From contig JADHZB010000295.1 of NCBI GenBank assembly GCA_015657535.1, forward strand, positions 3,767 through 40,420: DNA of 36,654 nucleotides, written 5' to 3'. Position numbers and translations under genes: made by a program. Shown here piece by piece: positions 1 to 12,044 of this stretch; position 1 is the first letter of the stretch, and every line of letters begins with the position of its first letter. This stretch comes from Nephromyces sp. MM_2019. Taxonomy: Eukaryota > Apicomplexa > Aconoidasida > Nephromycida. The notes under the pieces were generated by a model, which saw only the letters and a list, made by a program, of their open reading frames with translations, made no database searches and was not told the DNA's origin.

Positions 1-138
1 ACACACACACATATTGTATTTATTCATACATACACATACACACATTACACACACACACATATTGTATTTATTCATACATACACATACACACATTACACAC
101 ACACACACACTTTATATATCAATACTCTACACACACAT
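1..138. repeat. CA-rich simple repeat at left edge
   Basis: CA dinucleotide runs with a duplicated unit of about 48 nt: the segment starting 'atattgtatttattcatac' occurs at 11 and again at 59. It ends at the splice acceptor of the small Tim exon (ttcag, 141-145), so it is the 3' part of an intron whose start lies outside the window. Confidence 0.85.
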
Positions 139-145
139 TTTTCAG

Positions 146-760
146 CAAGTAACTGAGACATGTTTTGACAAATGTTTTTCTTCGAGTAAAATGCCCGACT
201 CGATGGGTAAAACTGAATTAGTGTGTTTGGCTAAATGTATGGACAGAATGTAAGTTTATATAAATATACACACACACACATATCTATATTATATACACAC
301 ATTTTTGTATACACACACATACATATCTATATTATATACACACTCACACATATCTATATTAAATACACACATTTTTATACACACACACACATTACATATA
401 CACCCAATACACACACACACATTACATATACACACACACACTTCATATACACACTCTACACAAACACACACACTCCATATACACACTCTACACACACACA
501 CATTACATATGCACACACTACACACACACATTACATATACACACACTACACACACACACCCCATATACACACTCTACACACACACACACACACTCCATAT
601 ACACACTCTACACACACACACACACACTCCATATACACACACTACATACACACATTATATACACACACATATATATATATCTAATAAATATAGGTATGAG
701 GCTCATTCAATTGTTTCTAAGTCAGCAATTGAAGCTATGCAAAATTATGAATCAAATTAA
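146..760 (+). CDS. Small Tim chaperone, Tim10-like (5'-partial, two exons seen)
   Basis: Small Tim proteins form hexameric chaperones in the mitochondrial intermembrane space and carry hydrophobic precursors to the inner or outer membrane. The exons are 146-249 and 694-760. The acceptor is ttcag at 141-145 and the donor is GTAAGT at 250. The second acceptor is TAG at 691-693, and the stop is TAA at 758-760. The phase-2 join makes the codon ATG. The exons encode the twin CX3C signature CFDKC, 16 residues, CLAKC, followed by a C-terminal helix MDRMYEAHSIVSKSAIEAM. From memory, the 16-residue spacing is that of Tim10, while Tim8/13 have about 14 and Tim9 about 15, so Tim10 is the best paralogue guess. 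The N-terminal helix is missing because earlier exon(s) lie left of the window. The single intron (250-693) is almost entirely CA repeat. Family assignment is firm; paralogue assignment is not. Confidence 0.85.
265..685. repeat. CA microsatellite/minisatellite filling the small Tim intron
   Basis: Nearly continuous CA-rich sequence with a loose, longer repeat built from 'ccatatacacactctacac' (about 460-640). It occupies nearly the whole 444-nt intron. Long open frames here are repeat translations (Thr-His) and not genes. Confidence 0.85.
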
Positions 761-1186
761 TAATATAATTCAAAATGAGAAAATAGCACACACACACATA
801 TATATATACATATCCACACACACACACACTTTTATATATATAATTAATTTGAAATTATTACCAAATTAACACATTTTTTTTATTATTTATGAAAATTTGA
901 GTTAAATTATTTTTCAAATAATTTCAACTTTTCAAACTTATTTTATTTACTGTGTGTGTGTGGTGTGTACAATTAATTATTTATTTATATAACTCAATCT
1001 AACTCTACACATTTTTAACTTATTTCATGTATTATATACTTGTTATATGGTTACATTCTTGATACACACACTATATAAAATTATATATATATACACACTA
1101 AATAAAATATTATATACAAATCAGATACCCTCCCACACATACACAGAAAATCAAACCACACACACATATAAATCAATCACATACAC

Positions 1187-1440
1187 AATTAATATACACA
1201 TATAACACACACACAATCAGTATACACATATAATACACACACAATCAGTATACACATATAATACACACACAATCAGTATACACATATAACATACACACAT
1301 TCACTATACACATATAACATACACACAATCAGTATACACATTTAACATACACACAATCACTATACACATATAATACACACAATCAGTATTCACATTTAAT
1401 ATACACACAATCAGTATACACATATAACATACACACAATG
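1187..1440. repeat. 28-nt tandem minisatellite, about nine copies
   Basis: Units containing 'aatcagtatacacatataa' begin at about 1215, 1243, 1271, 1299, 1327, 1355, 1381, 1409 and 1437. Spacing is 28 nt except for one 26-nt step. A diverged copy precedes at 1187. The array ends about 17 nt before the stop codon of the - strand gene at 1457. The rest of 761-1186 is AT-rich sequence with scattered CA runs and no visible gene. Confidence 0.9.
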
Positions 1441-1456
1441 TGTATGTATAAGGATG

Positions 1457-3336
1457 TTATAAGTGTGTGTGTGTAGGTTTAAATTGTTCAATATGTGGGT
1501 TAATAATTTCTAATACTTTGACTGAAAGTTTACCATTTATAAACATATCTATAGTACGTGCATAAGTTGTTGTGTATGAGCCATTAAAATTTTGTAATTC
1601 AACAGACCACACACCTGAGATTTGCACACTCCTTTTAATTGTGTGTGTGTGTAATAATTGGCCAAATAATGCACTCTCTTTTAATAGGGCCTCTGATAAG
1701 TGTGTAGGTAAGTTATTAAGGTCAGCCAATAATAGGGCAAAAACAACAGGGAATTCCTCCATATTAACATTGTTAAATAGTTGTGTGTGTGTGTGTGCTG
1801 AGTTAGATGTGTGTAAGGGAATACCTATAAGTATTTATAATAAAAAAAATTTCCAATTAAATACCCATGTGTGTGTTTAATAACAATTTTGAAATTTGAT
1901 ACATATGTGTGTGTGTGTGGAATTAAGTTTCTTCGAGAAATACATATATAGTGTGTGTATATGTAGTTAACTGTGGTATCATATAGATTTGTGTATAAGT
2001 AATTAATTGTAGTATCATATAGATTTGTATATGTGTGTGTGTTTGTTTGATGTGTATTATAATTTGGTGTGTAAATTTAAATTTAGGATTATTACCATTA
2101 ATTGGATCATTTGTAAGTTTTGTTAAAATTTCATTCAAATTATAAAAATTTGAAATTTGTTTTAAATTGACAGTCAAATTGACTGTTCGAAGATACACAT
2201 TTTTCCCTAAGTAATATCCACAAATGTGTATTTAATTTAAAGCATTATTTTAGTACACACACACATATAATTATATATATATATATATGTGTGAGTAAAT
2301 TTTATTATGATCTATACATATATATATTGAGTCTTAAATCTTACAGCCGCCATTACAAAATACACACATACTCAATCATCATGATATACAACATGCACAC
2401 CAATATATCATCTAATAATCCATATATACACAATCATTTAATACATATTTATACATGTGTAATCATCTAATACACACACAAATAATCATCGAGTATATAC
2501 ACAGAACATCATAAAATATACACTCATCATCATATATCATGAACATATTACTCGTACACACAGACACACATCAATACATTACTATATACACATAAAACTA
2601 CATTACTATACACATACTTACACACACACACACACACTTGTATACACACACACACATTTGTATACACACACACACACTTGTATACACACACACACACTTA
2701 CACACTCACACATATACACACACACACTTACACACTCACACATATACACACTCACACATACACACACACACACACACTCACACATTTACACACACACACA
2801 CACTTGTATACACACACACATACTTGTATACACACACACATACATTGATTACCATTTCCTTGGCTAAAACTGGACGACAAATTACCGCCACCCTCCTCGA
2901 GGAGTTTATATAAAACAGTTTTGACCCTAGCGGTATTTTTATTATCATTTGATAATATAGTTAATTCCTTAAAGGGTATATTACACACATCTAATGATTT
3001 ATTACACACATCTAATAATTTATTACACACATCTAATGATTTGTTAAACATAGTGTGTGATTCATTGCATACATTATTTGAGTCAGTACACACAGTGTGT
3101 GGTTTCTTATAAACATTTTTTGATTCAGAACACACATCTGTTGATTTATTACACTCATTTAATGATTGGTTACACACACACACTGAATTAATTACTTTAA
3201 GTTTGAGTTTGGTTTGAAAATAATTTTGAAGGGCAAATGTAAGATGATGATTTACACACAAAAAGTCAAAATAAGGTGGAGGTATTTTGTCGTTGGATAG
3301 CTTACTAAATTTGAGATCTGCTAAAACATTACTCAT
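1457..3336 (-). CDS. Uncharacterised protein, three exons, 320 aa, with heptad repeat
   Basis: I do not recognise this protein. The exons on the - strand are 3336-2853, 2206-2096 and 1824-1457, with ATG at 3336 and stop TAA at 1459-1457. Both donors are GTAAT-type (2852, 2095), and the acceptors are TTAG (2207) and ATAG (1825). Both joins are phase 1 and keep the frame. Residues 1-50 look globular ([10 protein letters not shown] start, PPPYFDFL motif). Residues 56-118 are nine tandem heptads of the type NKSLDVC. Then come a helical-looking segment ([14 protein letters not shown]) and a C-terminal part containing [18 protein letters not shown]. Two CA runs are translated as His-Thr inside the last exon, and the protein ends PTHTHL. 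The last about 60 residues ([10 protein letters not shown] and following) faintly recall a COMM domain, but this is only an impression. The clean intron phases make a real gene likely; function is unknown. Confidence 0.65.
2625..2850. repeat. CA repeat block in intron 1 of the - strand gene
   Basis: Almost pure CA/TA-interrupted repeat ('acacacacttgtatacac' units) beginning right at the donor side of the intron (2852 on the - strand). The remainder of the intron (2207-2624) is AT-rich with smaller CA clusters. Confidence 0.85.
2983..3171 (-). repeat. 21-nt coding tandem repeat (nine heptads)
   Basis: On the - strand this encodes nine consecutive 7-residue units at residues 56-118: [63 protein letters not shown]. 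The last three are nearly identical in DNA (TTTATTACACACATCTAATG on the + strand). The first six are diverged but all stay in frame. Confidence 0.85.
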
Positions 3337-3349
3337 TTTGCTATAATAT

Positions 3350-3457
3350 TTGTGTGTGTATATGTGAGTGTGTGTGAGTGTGTGTGTATGTGTGTGTGTG
3401 TGTGTGTATGTGAGTGTGTATGTGTGTGTGTATATGTGTATGTGTTTGTGTGTGTGA
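3350..3457. repeat. TG repeat block upstream of the - strand gene
   Basis: TG-rich run on the + strand (CA on the coding strand) ending about 14 nt before the ATG at 3336. It lies in the 5' leader or promoter of that gene. No TATA box or other element can be singled out in such AT-rich sequence. Confidence 0.7.
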
Positions 3458-4135
3458 AGTTTAGAGGAGCTTCGAGTAATTAAAACGTATATATAAACTA
3501 GATTAAAGAATATATGAAAATATCAACAAAGTATCTAAAACGTTTCAATTATATGAATAAATATGGCAATATCTATTCACTCAATTATGCTACACACACA
3601 TTCATTCTACACATTTGAGCTAATGTTTGTTACACACACACATGTTCTGATAAACTAGTTTCTTAAACTACAGATTTCTAGCAAAGTGTGAGTGTGTATA
3701 TGGTTTTCATCCCTTATAAATAATATATATACTTTTATATAAACATATTAACATGTTATAGTATCTTATAAACTGTTGACTAATTATTAATATATTTGCT
3801 TCAAATTTTATTTCTCATTTCAAGTTAAATCGTTTTGTAAATATAATGTTAACACACACATTTGAATTAAACACATACATATATACACACAATTACATTA
3901 AACACACACAACTTGAAGTAAAACACATCTACAGGCACTCAAATTAAAATAAAACATATATATATACATCATATACCAGAAAATTTACCAATGTTTATAA
4001 TTTATCAACAGATACACATAAGATTTAAAATGTTTACACATACTTTTTTAAAATTAAACTATATCCCTAAAAAGTATACACATTTTAAAAATATAAAACA
4101 TACACACAGCTATGACATTTGATCTGATGACTAAG

Positions 4136-4172
<37 letters not shown>

Positions 4173-6261
4173 TATATTACCCTTGTGAATATTTACTATG
4201 TGTGTGTTGAATTGTATATATACATATATATATGTGTATTAATAGTCTGTGTGTAAAATGTGTAATAAATTTAATATTTATATATATATTGAACAGTATT
4301 AATTAGTTATCTGTAAATTATTTAATATATATCAATTGACATATCTAATTAAATTTAATGATTAAAAATAATTGAATATGCTTGGTATCCTATGTCACAT
4401 TATTATTTGTTTAAGCTGTGTGGAGTATAATGCGTGTATAGCATATAACTCATATACATACATATATGAGTTATAAATATAAATTAATCTTACTGTATTG
4501 TGTGTATATTGATTATATCATTGTGTGCTTGCTCATTGTATGTGATATCAAATTAATAATATGCATATAATATTTGTGTATTTATAAAATATATATACTT
4601 ATAAAAATAGGTGAGTTTCAATTGTGTGAGAAATTTTCGATAAGTATATAGTATGTAATAATTGTATCTGTAAAACGTATATGCTTGTTTCATATATTGT
4701 ATATTTGTGCTATGTATATAAACTTATCTTGTATACTTATTTTTAATTATTTTTTGTTTTCATTCAAATTTTCATAGATAGATGTAAATTTGGAATTTAT
4801 ATATACTCTAAATAATTTATAATAAAAAGGATCTCAAAATATATATAAGAAAATAAAACGAGTTTGAGTTCATAAATCCTTATATATAGTCAGTGTGTTG
4901 CAATCTGACTTTACATAAATTATATAATTTTAAATAGTGGATGGCATATTATTTATGGTGTTTAGGAAAGTTTGATTGCTTGGACAATATTATTTCAAAC
5001 TTTACAAACACCATAAAGATGTTTATACTTATACACATCGAATTTATATTACTTACTATTTAAATTTTAATTTGTATAGTATACTTTTATGTTGTATTGT
5101 ATTTTTAATGTTTATAAATACTTAATTTTGATTACAATATACTGTACAATATGCTAAATTAAAAAAATTTTTTTTTTTTAAAACTTGCTTATTTTCTTTA
5201 GCTTATATATGTAAATAAAATTCAAGCAGATATTTTTAAAATTTATACAAAAAACTATTAACATTTTTAATTTCGTTGAATAATTTGTACACAAACAAAA
5301 ATTATATATAAATCACCATTTGGAAAAGCTAAAAATTCTGTACGTTTTGAAAATTATATATATAATTATATATGTGTACAATTGTATATTGCTTAGTCTC
5401 TGGTTAAGTATTTATATATACATATAAAAATTTTAATTATTTACTAATTAGTTTAATATATATATTATATTTTATCCATCACATATTAAAACATTTGATA
5501 TATATCATATAATCAACACATATACATCTACACATGTGTTTGGATATGTAAATATATATATATGTATCGCATCACACTTTGCAACACATAAATAGATAAA
5601 GCTTTTCTATATAATTAGCATCATTTCTTAATTTATACATAAACACACAACTCACGATAAGGTATCTATTATATATACAGACACATACACCTTTCAAGTA
5701 TTATTACACACTTTTTTATACTCCTTAATCAATCTAATATTCATTCCTTTACCATACACACCTTTGAATCTCAGACACCTATACAACCCAACACTGGATC
5801 ATTGTTACAACTACAATCAAAACTCCTCTGCATCATATATAATCAACATTTTCCCAACCATAGGCTGACCACTTTAGACAACCACTGCAATCAATTATCG
5901 TACTACCTCTCCAACTTGTTATTGGAAATGTTTGAAGTGTGATAATTAGAAAAACATGTGTGAGAATTTTCCAAAGTTGATGAATTTATTACCTAAAGAC
6001 ATTCATTATGTGTAGAGATATGGCACAGTCCTTCCTTTGTAACCTTTTGTAAATTTGTAAAAACATATACGCACACTTTCAAACCTGCGAATATTGTTTG
6101 AAATGAATGTGCCATGTAATTATCTCACACACACCTTGCTAAGGAAATAAAGCAACAGTAAGAAATCAGGGCCAGATTTCTATGAACCCATAGAGACACC
6201 TTTCAAGTAAACACCATAATCAATCCAGACTAAAATAATATCTATAAAATTTTAACCCCCT
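3458..6261. other. AT-rich intergenic region without a recognisable gene
   Basis: About 2.8 kb with no long open frame on either strand. It contains a perfect (TA)n tract at about 4139-4169, scattered CA and TA microsatellites, and poly-A/T stretches (for example 5160-5180). Sequence between about 5700 and 6200 is less AT-rich but still has no convincing exon. Confidence 0.6.
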
Positions 6262-6740
6262 TGTGTGTGTTAAGGACGCCACTGTGTGTGTAAAGGACAT
6301 CAGTGTGTATGTAAAGGACATCAGTGTGTATGTAAAGGACACCACTGTGTATTTAAAGGACATCACTGTGTGTGTAATCAACATGGCCCTAGTATAGCCA
6401 AGCCCATTGCAAGCAATATAAAATATTGTGAAATTGTAGATATCAATACCCTGGCAAACCTGTGTGAAGAACACCAGTGTATGTAATATATATGATCCTA
6501 ACCAACATCATTACGAGCAATACAACATCACAGTGTATATTTGAAGAATGCCTCAGTGCTTCTAGAAAACACAACCCTAGCCATTATCATTATAAGCAAA
6601 AACAATACTATTGTTTGAGTATGTAAGAGATATCACACTGTGTGTAAGGAATATCACAGTTTTTGTAAGAAAGATCTCAGTGTTTGAGGGATATCATAAC
6701 GTGTGTAAATAACTTGATCCTAGCCAAGAATTGTGTGAAT
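6262..6740. repeat. 21-nt tandem repeat followed by diverged about 90-nt repeats
   Basis: From 6262 to about 6380 a 21-nt unit (TGTAAAGGACATCAGTGTGTA type) is repeated about five times. Further right, a longer motif recurs in diverged form: 'ggccctagtatagccaagcc' (about 6383), 'gatcctaaccaacatcatta' (about 6493), 'aaccctagccattatcatta' (about 6570) and 'gatcctagccaag' (about 6717). Each is accompanied by 'aagcaata'-like and 'atcacagtgt'-like segments. The region ends about 60 nt before the start codon of the sphingomyelinase-like gene, so it may include its promoter. Confidence 0.75.
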
Positions 6741-6802
6741 CTATGTGTAAAAAATTATTTATAACAAAGAATAAATTCGGAATTTTTGTAGCTACATAAA
6801 AA

Positions 6803-9421
6803 ATGATTTCTCCAAATCACAATCATTACGATTCGTATCCTTCACAGAATACATCTCAAACACAGGAAATGAATGGTGGAACAAATGAGTCATTATTACC
6901 ATATCCTTCAATACCTATTGATTTATCAAATAATAACTCGGACGTATCATTGAATCCTAGTCTATCCCATGATTTTCCTCTTGTAAATCATGATATTCCA
7001 ATGGTCAATATTTCTCCATCTGTATACCCGAGCCCCCCTATGATTGATATGGATCCACCACCTGCAAATTTAGATAATACAAGTCCCTATTACATATACA
7101 ATTTACCACTCTTATCCAACTCTGCCAAATTTTCAATTGTCTATGATAAGCCTTTTAGCTACACACCTACTTCAACCTCCGCTCACACATCATATCAACC
7201 TGAAATGAAATATCGATCACAAAGCTACATACCCGCATATAGCTATACAAATAGTTATCTTACCGAGAAAATAGAACGTGATGCAGAGCTCAATTCACCT
7301 CTAAGTGATCAACTATCTGTGAATTATTCGAGTCTTTCTCAACCCACATCTTCCACATCTAGTAGTCAATTGAGTTTCCTAACCTTAAATGCGGGACTAT
7401 TAGAGTATTCAATCTTTGGAGCCAAGATATACCAAAATCCACCCTTCACAAACCAACGTCTTCGTTATCTACCACGTATGTGTGCGTGCATATATTCACC
7501 ACACATTTTCTTGAAGAAGATCACATCAGAAATTTTTGGAACACCACACACTTAAATTATACATATATTTACCTAACCATCCCTACCATTAACTGAGAAT
7601 ACAAAATTATTCACATACTGTAAAATTCCATACTCTGTATATACATCATTCTGAGATTTTTCTGATGTGCTCAAATTAATTGAGAAATATATATTTTTCA
7701 GAGGCACTGCTTTCAAGCCATGCAGATATTTTGGCACTACAGGAAATTTACGCTCAACAACATGTTGAATATTTATTAGAGAATGTTTCACATGTTTACC
7801 CATATTGTGGCCGAGTTGAATCAGGCTCAAGAATATCCCTACATAATGGCCTGATGATTCTAAGTAAATATCCAATCGTCAAGTCTCACTTTTATCCTCA
7901 CAAGGAAGTAAGTACATTATAATATGAAGTAGCTAGAACATACATATATAGATATACCTAAATTACACCTTGGTTGTAGGACATGATTTTATAGGGTATA
8001 AATCAATACATGTTTGACTATTCCATTTTTTCTTGCCTTAGGTTACCCCTATAGAGTGGATTTTCGGTTCAAAGGGTATATTGGAGGTTACAATTTCAAT
8101 CTCACATATTGGATTGGGTAAGTATTAAAACATATGAACCAAAACACACATCAAACTATGATATCAATTATATTTTGCTTAGTTTTGTAGCCCAAATAAA
8201 AGAAAATTCATACTTAACTTTTCCAGTGACCATCTTCAATATCCATATGGCTAGTGGCGCAGTTGATCCTGAGTCTAATTTTGTTGAAACGGTTAGAAGT
8301 CAGGAAATTCACCAACTCTTAAATGTGTGTAAACAAGCCATAAGACGAAACGAAATTCCAATTGTGATTGGTGATCTAAATGCAGGTAAAATTATAATCC
8401 TAACTATCAAATTTTCTCCTAAAGTAACTAGTATGAAAAATTCTATCCAAAGAATCTCATGATCTAGATAATTGGCAAAACTATTTTCAGTTAATCCTTT
8501 CTCTGTGTTATCACAACTCATGATATCTTTCCAATTTTCCTAATATAAGAATCCCAAAATAAAGAGTCCACAATTGCACAAATCTATTTATTAATCAAAT
8601 TCTTGATATGGAAATGATTTCAATATTTTAACTATTTTGTCCTAAACTAACTACTAACAGATCCTCAATTATGTGCATCAAATTACAAAATTTTCCTGAA
8701 TGAAGGATGGGTCGATGGCTGGCTATTCTCAAACGCACACATCGATCCATACTCTTTTGTTGTGTCTGATAAGTCTTTACTTAAGGACTATTCGAATTTA
8801 CAACTCTCGGCTCATCCTAGAACAATACAAGACATTACACAATGGTTGATTAGGACAGATATGTCACCCGGTCATCGTATTTTGACCTATGATAACAAAC
8901 ACCTTAGACCATCTCCTTCTTATTCATATATCGATCTTAAATCACCACATCGACAAATCTCTGTCAATATATCTGATGAGGGTATCCCTATATTCAAATC
9001 ATCTGGTTCAAAATTACTTCAGGATTCAAAAGCGACTTCAGCATCACTTTCTAATATCTTCAAATCACTATGGAATAAGAGCAATAGATCGAATACACAC
9101 CAAACAAGCATTGTGAAAGAAGTAACCTGGGACCCTAAAAACTTATTAAACGCTATGGGCCCACATAGACACTGTCATGGATTACGTTCTGATTATATTT
9201 TCCTACCCCCAACACATGCCGCTCAAAATCTACGTAATTTTGTTCCTTATTCATCTACAATTTTATATAAGAAGCCATTCGTATACATTCCACCACCGGA
9301 GACTTCATGTAGGATAAGTACAGGGTGTATGCAAGCTTTCCCATCGTGCTTTTCATATCCTTGCGAAGTAACCTTGAGTGATCATTATGGTATATATCTG
9401 GAGTTAAGAAGAAGGAAATAG
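6803..9421 (+). CDS. Neutral sphingomyelinase-like phosphodiesterase (EEP superfamily), five exons, 636 aa
   Basis: Likely hydrolyses a phosphodiester of a sphingo- or phospholipid; this is a family-level inference. The exons are 6803-7475, 7702-7907, 8042-8117, 8191-8385 and 8661-9421. The donors are GTATGT, GTAAGT, GTAAGT and GTAAAA, and all joins keep frame. Residues 1-190 are a Ser/Pro/Tyr/Asn-rich, probably disordered extension with no signal peptide. The catalytic core follows with the EEP motifs in order: LTLNAGLL (Asn for metal binding), DILALQEIY (Glu for metal binding), NGLMILSKYPIV, FNIHMAS, IVIGDLNAD, RSDYIFLPP and LSDHYGIYLEL (catalytic His). A roughly 150-residue insertion separates GDLNAD from DYIF. 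The exon 4 acceptor could instead be the CAG at about 8224-8226, which removes 12 codons in frame. No membrane segment was seen. A broader EEP hydrolase role cannot be excluded. Confidence 0.85.
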
Positions 9422-9495
9422 ATCTTCACAGGGTACCTTTTGATCTGGTTTGAATTAATTAAATGTGAATCCATCATAGACATGAGTTGCACCAA

Positions 9496-9501
9496 AATAA
9501 A
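9496..9501 (+). terminator. Candidate polyadenylation signal AATAAA
   Basis: AATAAA lies 75 nt after the stop codon of the sphingomyelinase-like gene. The hexamer is common by chance in such AT-rich DNA, so support is positional only. Confidence 0.35.
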
Positions 9502-9649
9502 CCTTTCGCCCATAATGAATATGTAAATCTCTCCTTAGAATTAACTTCTCTAGCTTTTTTGACCATCTTACTTATACACACTGCTTTTAAATTATGTCTC
9601 TCAGTCGTATAAAAATTTATCTAGTTCACACTGGAACTAGTGCTGGGAA

Positions 9650-9830
9650 TCAATGATTTAATTGGAACTACGTAGAACTACATATCTTCAATATGAAATA
9701 TCAATCCTATTATCTATAGCTATATAGAATCACACAACTTTTCCTGGGATAGCTATACGGAGCTATATAACTTATTGATAATAGGGGAATTTCTTTCATG
9801 ATTTGTAATTGAATGGAATCCAATTCTTTA
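9650..9830. other. Imperfect foldback (inverted repeat) in intergenic DNA
   Basis: CCTATTATC at 9706-9714, directly followed by TATAGCT (9715-9721), is complementary to AGCTATA (9761-9767) and GATAATAGG (9777-9785), with a 9-nt bulge on one side. Weaker complementarity continues outward (AATTGGA near 9660 with TCCAATT near 9830). It could be a structured RNA, a foldback element or chance. The rest of 9422-12044 is AT-rich sequence with no supported gene. Confidence 0.4.
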
Positions 9831-11358
9831 TCAGTTAATACTATGAAGTTAGATCTTTCAAATCATAAATATTCGTATAGAATAATTATAAGGATCATTT
9901 TTCTTCATTACTATTTGGATTCCTATCCATCATGCATAGCTATACGATTTACAAATCTTCAACATTAACAAATTGTTAATTAGCTGTAACAGCACCATTC
10001 TATTTCCTATTCGATTTTTTCACATCTTACAATTTATCAAGATTAATGTTATATTACAATAAGGATTCAATTGAACATAAAATTTAAATAAATAATGAAG
10101 ATTTCATAATGTTTTATTGTAATAATAGTTTCTTTGAATGTAGTTACATCAATTATATTAATATAAATTTCTATTCTTAGATAGGGTCGGAAAGTAGATA
10201 TTAAATAATACTAGTTATCTACAACTTTAAACGAATATATTTAGCTAGAAAATTATAAAGAAATATTGATCTAGATTCTCAATGGCAAACAATAAAAATA
10301 ATGGGATAAATGAAACGCTTATTTTCTTTTAATTTGATTATTCCAAATACTACTTTTTATACATACCATATATAATACCTTTATAAAATAGCAAATTCAC
10401 ATGACCATATATATATATATGTATTATTATATATTTCAATACAAATAATTTCGCATCATCATAAAACATTTTTATACATCAATATAAAAATTCTTATATA
10501 GACACAGATTCACACCATCCTCAAACAATTTTATATATATTTTAAATCTCATATTGACGCACAGATTCGTATCATGATAACATATATCTATATTCAAATA
10601 TTTGTACTACTTTTTATACACACACAGATTTGTAGAATCATTGTGCATATTTACATACATACAGGATACATAATATAAAACCAAAAAGTTTTACAATTTT
10701 ATAAAATATACATAAAAAGCAACGATATTACAATGAGTTAGCAGCTATATACATATGATCTACCCTTATAAATTAGCTAATATATATCTATTTATCATAA
10801 TTTTGATACATTTTGAATAACACAGGTATTTCCAAATATATAATTGAAGAGATGAAATTTTGAGGCAAAAATTAGTGTAAAATTTATATATAATTTAAAA
10901 CTATAATTTTAATCATCTTGTATTTTATTTAATATTTTAAGAATATTTCTTCAAAACTCGGATTTGTCAAATTTTTTGTTAAAAAATACCACAAAATTGA
11001 TATTTATAATCCGAAATATAATATAAAAAAGAACTTCCTTTTATCATTATAACAATAGATAACTAGGGATAAAGATGTAATTAAATATAATAAATAGACA
11101 GTCCTTTTTTATTAAATTTAAGCTATAAACTAGATTATTTTTTTATACAAAAATTTACTTAGTATCGATTGAAGAACTAAAATTTTTGTGTATCAATTTT
11201 TATAACAAGTATATTTTTAATCAGCTGATTTATTTGATATTTTTATGGAAATTTTGAATAAATTATCTGCTCCATACATTTTTGGGAATTTTTTAATTTT
11301 CAGATAAACATTGAATATAAAATAATGAAAATATTCAAACAAAAAAATATTCTAGTGC

Positions 11359-11362
<4 letters not shown>

Positions 11363-11395
<33 letters not shown>
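11363..11395. repeat. (TA)n microsatellite
   Basis: A perfect alternating AT tract of about 33 nt within the noncoding stretch between the sphingomyelinase-like and V-ATPase genes. Confidence 0.9.
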
Positions 11396-11401
<6 letters not shown>

Positions 11402-11951
11402 TTCAAAATATTCAAACACATGCTATACATTATTTATAAATAATTGTTTTATATATCTAAAACCTATCTAAATGTAGTTAATTATAAGTAATATTTACAA
11501 CAAATAAGATATTATAAGAATATAAAGATGTGTACGTATTCCGATCTTCGGTATAAACAACTTATAATTGTTTTAAAAAATTATCAACACAAAATTTGTT
11601 TCAAGTTTTTTATTTAAAATGTAATAACCAAATATTTACACACATGATATAGCTAGAAAAATAATGTGTAAATAAGCACAAAAATATATTATATAATGAA
11701 TCTTAACTGATAAGATATTCATGCGATGAGAAATGAAATTGTATTGTGTGTAGATTGTGAGTGATGCAAGGAAAGGGATGGATCGTGTAACATTTGTATA
11801 TCTAGCTGTGTATATGTTTAGAATTCTGTGTTTGAATAGTAAAATTGCCAACAAAATAGTAGATCATAGTCCATGTCTATACTAATTATATATATGTAAA
11901 TAAAATAATTTGTGCTTAGTGTTATTATAATTTATAGTGTGCCCATAGTAT

Positions 11952-11957
11952 TTTATT
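11952..11957 (-). terminator. Candidate polyadenylation signal for the V-ATPase D gene
   Basis: AATAAA on the - strand, about 88 nt past the stop codon at 12045. Position fits, but the motif is frequent by chance here. Confidence 0.3.
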
Positions 11958-12044
11958 TTTCATCTAATAAATAAAATTATTAGTGTTAAGTTTTTTGCTT
12001 GAATATAATGAAGCGTTTGTGTATGTGTGTAAGTTGTAGTTAAG

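Noticed and set aside
235..760. Overlapping Thr/His-rich and Cys/Val-rich open frames on both strands
   Set aside because: They are translations of the CA/TG repeat in the small Tim intron; only the last 67 nt are a real exon.
11636..11854. 72-codon - strand open frame downstream of the V-ATPase gene
   Set aside because: Lies past the conserved C-terminus and a plausible polyadenylation site; composition is that of AT-rich random frame.
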